DNA from: STD1-80 sp043802745
Lineage (GTDB): Bacteria > Patescibacteriota > Minisyncoccia > Minisyncoccales > CG1-02-41-26
Assembly: GCA_043802745.1 (NCBI GenBank)
Contig: JAZDKU010000039.1
Coordinates: 1-17,552 of the forward strand
Direction of reading: 5' to 3'
Length of the DNA: 17,552 nucleotides
In this document: one piece after another, positions 10,565 to 17,552 of the stretch
Layout of the letters: each line of letters starts with the position of its first letter
Numbering within the stretch: position 1 is the first letter of the stretch
Notes under the pieces: generated by a model
What the model saw: the letters and a program-made list of their open reading frames with translations, nothing else
The model's database searches: none
What the model was told of the DNA's origin: nothing
Program-made: the position numbers and the translations under genes

Positions 10565-10592
10565 ATGCTACCAAAAAATAAGAATTTGTCAA
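10565..10592 (-). promoter_or_regulatory. Promoter of the leader/tRNA-like RNA
   Basis: On the minus strand TTGACA (10592-10587), a 16-base spacer and TAGCAT (10570-10565): an exact -35 box and a four-of-six -10 box. It lies just after the rpoC terminator and would start RNA near 10558, at the closing stem of the predicted junction. Confidence 0.5.
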
Positions 10593-10602
10593 GTCAGAAA
10601 AC

Positions 10603-10664
10603 GGGGGCAGTCCTCTCTTATCTTGAATAAAAACATTTTAAAAGATAAAAAGAGGGCTGCCCCC
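10603..10664 (-). terminator. Long hairpin after rpoC
   Basis: Directly from the rpoC stop codon, GGGGGCAG (10664-10657) pairs with CTGCCCCC (10610-10603). The stem then continues through CCTCT/AGAGG and an ATCTT/AAGAT part with a mismatch and a bulge, about 20 pairs in all. It is followed by GTTTTC. It is probably the end of the rpoBC transcript, by termination or as an mRNA 3'-end stabiliser. Confidence 0.6.
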
Positions 10665-13600
10665 TAACGAACCTGTTTGGCTTTCTTCTTAAACCCTGTG
10701 CCAGCCGGAATAAGGCGACCGATAATGACATTTTCTTTGAGGCCAGTGAGTTTGTCTTCTTTGCCCTCCAAAGAAGCTTTTATTAAAACTCTTGAAGTTT
10801 CTTGAAACGAAGCAGACGATAAAAAGCTATCTGATGTTAAAGCCACTCTTGATATGCCCAAAATAGCGGGCTTGGCCTTGCCTGGAGCCTTGCCATCTTT
10901 CTTTAAAGTAGCGTTTACCTCTTCAAATTCAGCTCTGGTCACAATTTGGCCTGGCACCCATGGCCCATCTCCCGAGTCCGACACTCTAATTCTTGAAAAC
11001 ATCTGCTTGATCATTATTTCAATATGCTTGTCGTGGATATTAATACCCTCAGCCGCATATATTTTTTGAATTTCCTGTAAAATATACTTTTGTGTTTCCG
11101 CTACACCCATTACTTTAAATAGCTTTCTTAAATCCAAACTGCCCCCGCACAAAGCCCGTCCAGCCTTTATTTCATCTCCCCTTTTAACATAAACCTCGGT
11201 TTCTGCGGGCACCATATATTCCATAATTTCTTCCTTAACAACCCTTGATGCTTTTGGCGCTTTGGGCTCTTTGCCATCTTTGGTCTTTTTAATTTTTGCT
11301 TCTGGCCTAACAGCCACTTTAATCCTGCCTTTTTCTAAATCAACTTCTTTAACCACCCCATCAGTAATAGCCATGGTGGCTTCGCCCTTTGGCGTTCGCA
11401 TTTCAAAAATTTCTTCAATTCTTGGCAAACCTCGCGTAATATCTCCCACACTAGAAACACCTCCAGTGTGAAAAGTCCTCATGGTTAGCTGGGTGCCTGG
11501 CTCGCCAATTGACTGGGCTGCCACCACCCCAACCGCCATGCCCTGCTCTACTAGCTTATTTCTGCCCATATCAAAACCATAGCATTTTCGGCAGATTCTT
11601 CGCAAATCGCGGCAAGTTAATGGAGTTCTGGCAGTTAATGATTGCACCCCTGCTTCATCAATTTTTCTCGCTTGATCCCAAGAAACTATATCCCCAGCCT
11701 TAACAATGGTTTCTTTGGTGTTGGGGTCTTTAACATCCTTTAAAACAACTCGGCCAACAAACATAAATTTAAAGTCCTGGCCTGTTTCATTGGCTCTTTC
11801 TCTTAAAATTTCCGCGCCTGTTTCATTGCCACAATCCTCCCCAGAAATAATAATGTCATGGGCCACATCAACCAGCCTTCTGGTTAAATAGCCCGAAGCC
11901 GAGGTTCGCAAAGCTGTGTCTGATGTTCCCTTTCTTGCACCGTGAGTAGAGATAAAATACTCCAAAACATCAAAGCCTTCCTTAAAAGAATTTTTAACTG
12001 GCAATTCAATAATTCTGCCGGTTGGAGAGGTAACCAAGCCCTTCATGCCAGCCATCTGGGTTGGCTGAGCCCAAGAACCTCGAGCTCCAGAGTCAATCAT
12101 AGAATACACTGGCCCTTCTTTAGGCAAATTTTGAGGCACTAATTTTTCAATTTTTTGCTTTACAGTTTGCCAAATTTCAATAAGCTTTGCGCCTCTTTCT
12201 TTAGCAGACAAAAAGCCTTTCTCATAATGCGATTCAATTTTATCCACTTCTTTTTCCGCTTCATCAATTAAAGCTGGCTTTTCTTTTGGCACAATAACAT
12301 CATCCATGCCCCAGCTAATGCCCGATAGGGTGGCGTACTCAAAGCCTAGATCTTTAATCCTATCCAAGGTTTGTTGAGCCTCTTCAAGGGTGTGAGTTTC
12401 AATAATTTTTGAAACAATTTTAGAAATTTTCTTTGAATTTACTTGTTCATTAATAAACGGAACATCATTGGGCAAAGCTTGGTTAAACAAAATCCGGCCC
12501 ACCGATGTTTCAAGAATATTCCCATCAGCCATAACAACTTTAATTTTTTCTTTTAACGGCAGCCACTCTGATTGATTGGCTAAAACAGCTTCGGTCTCAC
12601 TGCCAAAAACCCGCATGAGCTTGTCTTGCGCTTGCCCAAGGATTTCACTGCTAATGCCAGTCATATAATAACAACCCAAAACCATATCCTTGGTTGGGGT
12701 AACAATTGGCAAGCCATCGGCTGGCTTTAAAAGATTTTTCGCTGAAAGCATTAACTCTCTGGCTTCTTTTTGCGCGTCTTCTGACAAGGGCACATAAACA
12801 GCCATTTGGTCGCCATCAAAGTCAGCGTTATAGGCTGAACAAACCATAGGGTGTAATTTAATAGCCTCACCCTCAATAAGCCTTGGCTCAAAGGCTTGAA
12901 TGCCAAGTCTATGCAAAGTTGGAGCCCTGTTAAGCATAACTAATTTATGCTCAACCACCTCTTCCAAAGAAGCCCAAACTTCATCAATGCCCTCCTCAAT
13001 CAAGCGCGTAGCTCCTCTAATATTATAAGCTAGCTCCCTATCTAAAAGCTTTTTAATAACAAAAGGCCGAAAAAGCTCCAAAGCCATAATTTTTGGCAAT
13101 CCACATTCAAAAAGTTTTAGCTCGGGTCCTGGCACAATAACCGAACGGCCCGAATAATCAACTCTTTTTCCTAAAAGATTTCTGCGAAACCGGCCTTGCT
13201 TTCCACTTAAAATATCAGCTAATGATTTCAAAACCCGTTTGCCCCCAGTAGTGGCAGTGGTCACTACCTGGCCCTTTCTCATGCCATTATCAAGTAAGGC
13301 GTCGACTGACTCTTGCAACATTCTTTTTTCATTGCGGATAATAACATCGGGAGCTGAAATTTCTAATAAATATTTTAAACGATTATTCCTATTAATAACC
13401 CTTCGATACAAGTCATTTAAATCAGACGATGCATATCTACCACCATCCAATTGCACCATGGGTCGCAAATCAGGAGGCAAAACTGGCAACACATCAAAAA
13501 GCATCCATTCTGGCCTTAGCTTGGCCCTTTCCATGCCTTCAAATAATTTTAAACGGCTCAAAACTTTTTTCTTTTTTATACCAGAAAGCTCCTTGGCTTG

Positions 13601-14323
13601 AGCTTGTAAAATAACAGCTTCTTTTTTTAAATCAATTTGTTCAAAAATCTTTTTTAAAGTTTCCCCGCCTGTGCCAGCTTCAAAAATTTCCCCAAACTTT
13701 AAAGAAAGCTCTCGGTATTCAGCCTCAGTTAAAACCCGCAAAGGCTCGATGGAGGCAAGTTCTTCTTTGCGCAAAACAAAAATTTTTCTTAAAGCTTCCT
13801 CCTGGCCTTTTTTTTCTTTGAGTCCGGCCTTGCCTACTTTGATTTCGTTTAACTTGGCTTTTAACTCTTCGTTGATTTCTTCAATAATCGCTTTTTTAGC
13901 TTCAATGTCAACTTTAGTAATAATATAAGAAGCAAAATAAATAACTTTTTCTAATTTTTGCGCAGGCAAATCAACAACCATGCCAATTCGAGAGGGCACG
14001 CCCCTTAAATACCAGATGTGGCTAACTGGGGCGGCCAGCTTTATATGCCCCATTCTTTCGCGCCTAACCGAACTTCTAATAATCTCAACCTGGCACCGAT
14101 CACAAACAATTCCCTTAAACCTAATGCCTTTGTATTTTCCGCAATAACATTCAAAATCCTTTGATGGCCCAAAAATCTTTTCACAAAAAAGCCCGTCCTT
14201 TTCTGGACGTTGAGTTCTATAGTTGATTGTTTCTGGCTTTTTTACTTCCCCATTAGACCATTTTAAAATATCTTCAGGAGAGGCTATTTTTACTCTTATT
14301 GATTGTAAATCGGAGACCTTCAT
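10664..14323 (-). CDS. rpoC: DNA-directed RNA polymerase subunit beta'
   Basis: The beta' subunit forms the catalytic half of RNA polymerase. This 1219-residue protein shows the N-terminal zinc site (C59, C61, C74, C77), the catalytic NADFDGD motif (499-505, three Asp that hold the active-site magnesium), the bridge-helix region (GLVTSPTGRIIELPVKNSFK to STHGARKGTSDTAL), and the second zinc site (GEDCGNETG with CRDLRRICRKC). The large insertion of E. coli beta' is absent, which explains the shorter length. It starts 10 bases after the rpoB stop without a clear Shine-Dalgarno sequence, so it is read from the rpoBC message. A peptide LGQAQDK, encoded near 12615-12640, lies in a normally variable region and resembles the repeat-derived LRQAQGK of ftsK. 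Confidence 0.99.
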   Translation of the reverse strand: MKVSDLQSIRVKIASPEDILKWSNGEVKKPETINYRTQRPEKDGLFCEKIFGPSKDFECYCGKYKGIRFKGIVCDRCQVEIIRSSVRRERMGHIKLAAPVSHIWYLRGVPSRIGMVVDLPAQKLEKVIYFASYIITKVDIEAKKAIIEEINEELKAKLNEIKVGKAGLKEKKGQEEALRKIFVLRKEELASIEPLRVLTEAEYRELSLKFGEIFEAGTGGETLKKIFEQIDLKKEAVILQAQAKELSGIKKKKVLSRLKLFEGMERAKLRPEWMLFDVLPVLPPDLRPMVQLDGGRYASSDLNDLYRRVINRNNRLKYLLEISAPDVIIRNEKRMLQESVDALLDNGMRKGQVVTTATTGGKRVLKSLADILSGKQGRFRRNLLGKRVDYSGRSVIVPGPELKLFECGLPKIMALELFRPFVIKKLLDRELAYNIRGATRLIEEGIDEVWASLEEVVEHKLVMLNRAPTLHRLGIQAFEPRLIEGEAIKLHPMVCSAYNADFDGDQMAVYVPLSEDAQKEARELMLSAKNLLKPADGLPIVTPTKDMVLGCYYMTGISSEILGQAQDKLMRVFGSETEAVLANQSEWLPLKEKIKVVMADGNILETSVGRILFNQALPNDVPFINEQVNSKKISKIVSKIIETHTLEEAQQTLDRIKDLGFEYATLSGISWGMDDVIVPKEKPALIDEAEKEVDKIESHYEKGFLSAKERGAKLIEIWQTVKQKIEKLVPQNLPKEGPVYSMIDSGARGSWAQPTQMAGMKGLVTSPTGRIIELPVKNSFKEGFDVLEYFISTHGARKGTSDTALRTSASGYLTRRLVDVAHDIIISGEDCGNETGAEILRERANETGQDFKFMFVGRVVLKDVKDPNTKETIVKAGDIVSWDQARKIDEAGVQSLTARTPLTCRDLRRICRKCYGFDMGRNKLVEQGMAVGVVAAQSIGEPGTQLTMRTFHTGGVSSVGDITRGLPRIEEIFEMRTPKGEATMAITDGVVKEVDLEKGRIKVAVRPEAKIKKTKDGKEPKAPKASRVVKEEIMEYMVPAETEVYVKRGDEIKAGRALCGGSLDLRKLFKVMGVAETQKYILQEIQKIYAAEGINIHDKHIEIMIKQMFSRIRVSDSGDGPWVPGQIVTRAEFEEVNATLKKDGKAPGKAKPAILGISRVALTSDSFLSSASFQETSRVLIKASLEGKEDKLTGLKENVIIGRLIPAGTGFKKKAKQVR

Positions 14324-14333
14324 GTTAATAATT

Positions 14334-17300
14334 TTATTTTAATTGCTCTAATCTTTTTGGCACAAAGTCATCTTCATCCTCTTCAGCTAAAATACCTTTG
14401 ATTTCAATATTCAAGCCCAAAGACTTTAATTCAGAGACCAAAAGATTAAAGCTTGCTGGCACGTTTGGCTTTTTCACTGCTTCACCCTTTAAAATTGTTT
14501 CATAAGTAGCCACCCTGCCTGGAACATCATCGGACTTAATGGTCAACATTTCTTGCAGGGTATGCGCTGCTCCGTAAGACTCCAACGCCCAAACTTCCAT
14601 TTCTCCAAACCTCTGGCCTCCAAATTGAGCTTTTCCTCCAAGTGGTTGTTGGGTAATCAAAGAGTATGGCCCAATAGAACGCATATGAATCTTATCTTCA
14701 ACCATATGGATAAGCTTCATCATATACATATAACCAACAGTTATTTTGCTTGGAAACGGCTGGCCAGTTTTTCCATCATATAAAACAACTTGGCCGGATT
14801 GGGGCAAACCAGCTTTTCCTAGCTCTTCTTTAATATCTTTTTCCGTGGCCCCTAATAAAGATGGGGTAATAGCTAAGTAATTTAATTCGTGAGCCGCCCA
14901 GCCTAAATGAGTTTCCAAAATCTGCCCAATATTCATTCTCGAAACAACGCCTAATGGATTCAAAACAATATCAACTGGAGTGCCATCCGCCATATACGGC
15001 ATTTCCTCAACCGCTACAATCCGCCCCACTATACCCTTATTGCCATGCCGGCCAGCTAATTTATCACCCACCCTTACTTTTCTCATTTGAGCCACTTCAA
15101 CTTTAATCCTTTTTAAAACGCCGGGCTCTAATTTATCGCCTTTGTCTCTTGAGAAAATTTTGACCTTAACCACTCTGCCTCTCTTACCATGTTCCATTCG
15201 CAAAGAAGTGTCTTTTACCTCTTTGGCTTTTTCGCCAAAAATAGCTTTCAATAATCTTTCTTCAGCCGTTAAAACTTTTTCACCTTTTGGAGAAATCTTG
15301 CCAACAAAAATATCATTAGGGCCAACTTCAGCTCCCACCCTAACAATGCCTTCCTCGTCTAAGTCTTTTAATTTTTCTTCCGAAACATTAGGGATATCGC
15401 AAGTGGTAAGCTCGGGGCCTAATTTTGTGTCTCTGACATCGCAAGTAAAATCTTCAATATGAATTGAAGTAAAAGTATCCTCTCTAACTAATCTTTCGGA
15501 AACCACAATGGCGTCTTCGTAGTTTCCTCCACGGAAAGGCAAGAAAGCCACAAAAATATTTCTGCCCAAAGCCAATCGCCCCTGGTCAATGGCAGCTCCA
15601 TCGGCCAAAACATCACCTTTCTTTACCTGGTCTCCTTTTTTAACAATTGGCCGCTGATGGGTGGCGGTGTATTGATTTCTTCTTTGAAAAATCTTTAAAT
15701 TATAAGTTAAAGTTTCTTTTTTGGTTTTTAGTTTTATTTGACTTCCATCAACTTCAGTAATAACCCCAGCTTCGGGAGCAATAATTGTTTCTCCAGAATC
15801 AATGGCCACATTTCTTTCTGTGCCCGTGCCAACCAAAGGAGCTTGGGGCAAAAGCAAGGGCACGGCCTGGCGCTGCATATTAGAGCCCATTAAAGCTCTG
15901 TTGGCATCGTCGTTTTGTAAAAAAGGAATTAAGGAAGTCGCCACTGACAGAGGCTGCTTTGAAGAAACATCAATATAGTCAACATCCATTTTATCAATTT
16001 TTCTTGGCTCGCCTCTTCTTCTAGCCTCTACTTCAGGAGCAATAATCATACCTTTTTCGTTAAAATCAACGCCAGCATGAGTAATATTGCATCTTTCCTC
16101 TTGGGTAGCTGTTAAATAAAAACTGTCGTCAGTAATTTTGCCATTTTTTACTTTAAAATATGGAGTTTCCAAAAATCCAAAAGTATTTACTTTAGCAAAC
16201 CCAGCCAAGTGGTTAATAAGCCCAACGTTTTGACCCTCTGGAGTTTGAATAGGACAAATTCTACCATAATGGCTTGGTTGCACATCTCTTACTTCAAAGC
16301 CAGCTCTCTCGCGAGTTAAGCCGCCAGGTCCGGTAGCTGTTAGGCGCCTTTTATGCTCTAGTTCAGCCAAAGGGTTTTCCCCATCCATAAACTGGGAAAA
16401 CTGGGAGGCAGAAAAGAATTCCTGAATAACCGCCATCATTGGCTTTGGATTAACAATTTGCGAAGGCGTGATGGTGGCGGCATCCAAGGTGGACATTCTA
16501 TCTTTAATAATTCTTTCCATTCTCATAAAGCCCACTCTCAAACGACCTGAACACAATTCAGCTAAGTTTCTAATTCTTCTATTGCCCAAATGGTCAATTT
16601 GGTCTGGCTTGGCTTCTGGGTCATTGTTTAAACGGATGATTTCTTTGATAACCAAAACAATGTCTTGTAAGGTGAGAACTCTTTCATCTTTGCCAATATC
16701 CTCTCTCGGCTTCTTTTCAATACTTTCTTCAAGCCTTTCCCAAAATTTCCATCTGCCAACTTTGCTCAAGTCATAGCGCTGAAAATTACAGAACATGTTT
16801 AAAACTAAATCTTTAGCTGCATCTGGGCTCACTAAATCTCCAGGCCTGATTTTTTTATAAATTTCCACAAATGCTTCTTCTTGGCTGGTAGTGTTATCTC
16901 TTGATAAAGTTTTTTCTATATATTTAATTTCTCCCTTATCAATACTAGCAAATTCTTTTTCTATTTTTGCTTTTTCCCATAAACCAAAAACCTTCAACAA
17001 CGTAGTGGCTGCGACTTTTCTTTGCCGATTAATTTTAACACCCAAAAATCCAGAAGCATCTGTGTCAAACTCAAGCCAAGCGCCTCTAGTTGGGATAATT
17101 TTAGCGCCAAAATAATTTTTGCCTCTAAAGGGTCGCGCGGTGAAAAAAACACCCGAAGACCTAATAAGCTGGGGAATTACCACTCTTTCTACTCCATTGA
17201 TAATAAAAATGCCGTGTTCGGTCATTATCGGAAAATCAGCTAAAAATACTTCTTGCTCTTTTATTTCTCCGGTTTTCAAATTCTTCAAAGAAAACCTCAC

Positions 17301-17552
17301 CCTTATTGGAGCGTCAAATGAATCATCATTTTCTTTGGCATCATCTCCAGACTTATATTTTGGCTTTTCTAATTTGAAACTCACAAACCCTAGCTCAAAT
17401 TGCTTGCCAGTGTAATCTCTTATGGGGAACATTTCCTCAAAAAGCTCTTGGATTTCTTTTTCCCACAACTGATTCCAGCTGTCTTTTTGCAGTTGCAATA
17501 AATAGGGTAAATGAAAAGACAGTTTTGATTTAGAAAAGCTTTTTATTTGCAT
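14334..17552 (-). CDS. rpoB: DNA-directed RNA polymerase subunit beta
   Basis: The beta subunit of RNA polymerase forms the other half of the active-site cleft and binds rifampicin in sensitive bacteria. The visible protein has 1072 residues. It shows the fork/Rif region (SQFSQFMDGENPLAELEHKR, about 384-402), GGLTRERAGFEVRDVQPSHY with CPIQTPEG, the GRHGNKG motif with NPLGVVSRMNIGQILETH, and the C-terminal block QQPLGGKAQFGGQRFGEMEV. The ATG falls on the last three bases of the window. It gives a normal N-terminus (FSK..LSFHLPYLLQLQKDSW), but an upstream start cannot be excluded and no ribosome-binding site can be seen. Rif-region residues differ from E. coli at L511 (F385), S531 (T405) and L533 (T407). 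It is followed by rpoC after 10 bases. Confidence 0.98.
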   Translation of the reverse strand: MQIKSFSKSKLSFHLPYLLQLQKDSWNQLWEKEIQELFEEMFPIRDYTGKQFELGFVSFKLEKPKYKSGDDAKENDDSFDAPIRVRFSLKNLKTGEIKEQEVFLADFPIMTEHGIFIINGVERVVIPQLIRSSGVFFTARPFRGKNYFGAKIIPTRGAWLEFDTDASGFLGVKINRQRKVAATTLLKVFGLWEKAKIEKEFASIDKGEIKYIEKTLSRDNTTSQEEAFVEIYKKIRPGDLVSPDAAKDLVLNMFCNFQRYDLSKVGRWKFWERLEESIEKKPREDIGKDERVLTLQDIVLVIKEIIRLNNDPEAKPDQIDHLGNRRIRNLAELCSGRLRVGFMRMERIIKDRMSTLDAATITPSQIVNPKPMMAVIQEFFSASQFSQFMDGENPLAELEHKRRLTATGPGGLTRERAGFEVRDVQPSHYGRICPIQTPEGQNVGLINHLAGFAKVNTFGFLETPYFKVKNGKITDDSFYLTATQEERCNITHAGVDFNEKGMIIAPEVEARRRGEPRKIDKMDVDYIDVSSKQPLSVATSLIPFLQNDDANRALMGSNMQRQAVPLLLPQAPLVGTGTERNVAIDSGETIIAPEAGVITEVDGSQIKLKTKKETLTYNLKIFQRRNQYTATHQRPIVKKGDQVKKGDVLADGAAIDQGRLALGRNIFVAFLPFRGGNYEDAIVVSERLVREDTFTSIHIEDFTCDVRDTKLGPELTTCDIPNVSEEKLKDLDEEGIVRVGAEVGPNDIFVGKISPKGEKVLTAEERLLKAIFGEKAKEVKDTSLRMEHGKRGRVVKVKIFSRDKGDKLEPGVLKRIKVEVAQMRKVRVGDKLAGRHGNKGIVGRIVAVEEMPYMADGTPVDIVLNPLGVVSRMNIGQILETHLGWAAHELNYLAITPSLLGATEKDIKEELGKAGLPQSGQVVLYDGKTGQPFPSKITVGYMYMMKLIHMVEDKIHMRSIGPYSLITQQPLGGKAQFGGQRFGEMEVWALESYGAAHTLQEMLTIKSDDVPGRVATYETILKGEAVKKPNVPASFNLLVSELKSLGLNIEIKGILAEEDEDDFVPKRLEQLK

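Noticed and set aside
1..17552. CRISPR array, rRNA genes, phage module
   Set aside because: No regularly spaced direct repeats, no rRNA signatures and no structural phage genes were seen on either strand.

Overview
The window (about 38-40% GC by eye) reads as a chromosomal segment of a Patescibacteria/CPR (probably Parcubacteria-type) bacterium. The reasons are the compact RpoB and RpoC, an N-terminally shortened MurE-like ligase, a TrmB-family regulator, many housekeeping genes without a Shine-Dalgarno sequence, and short palindromic repeats inserted in frame in coding regions. This assignment is an inference; no rRNA is present.

Left edge (1-730): the N-terminus of an IS30-type transposase runs off the window on the minus strand. 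Two small plus-strand genes of unknown function follow, both with strong ribosome-binding sites, and end at a bidirectional terminator shared with recA. Next (758-7550) is a minus-strand cluster transcribed ftsK -> membrane protein with a pilin-like tail -> MurE-like ligase -> recA, covering cell division, envelope and recombination. recA carries a complete 355-residue intein with a LAGLIDADG endonuclease, in the DNA-binding loop L2.

Middle (7500-9550): the ftsK promoter lies back-to-back with plus-strand promoters. One of these, a consensus promoter, is followed about 80 nt later by an intrinsic terminator and no ORF, so it looks like an undescribed small RNA. A DUF3800 gene, a minus-strand terminator and a translationally coupled pair of small unknown genes follow. 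That pair diverges from a trmB-like regulator across a shared promoter region with an inverted repeat.

Right (9551-17552): after trmB, a bidirectional terminator separates it from a minus-strand structured RNA. This RNA has a predicted three-way-junction leader followed by a tRNA-like element with tRNA-Ala identity features (G3-U70, A73, GGC in the anticodon loop). It lacks the D-loop GG and has G in place of T55. rpoC and rpoB fill the rest. The strongest candidate for something undescribed is this tRNA-like RNA with its leader, whose two hairpin arms are complementary to both halves of the tRNA-like anticodon arm.
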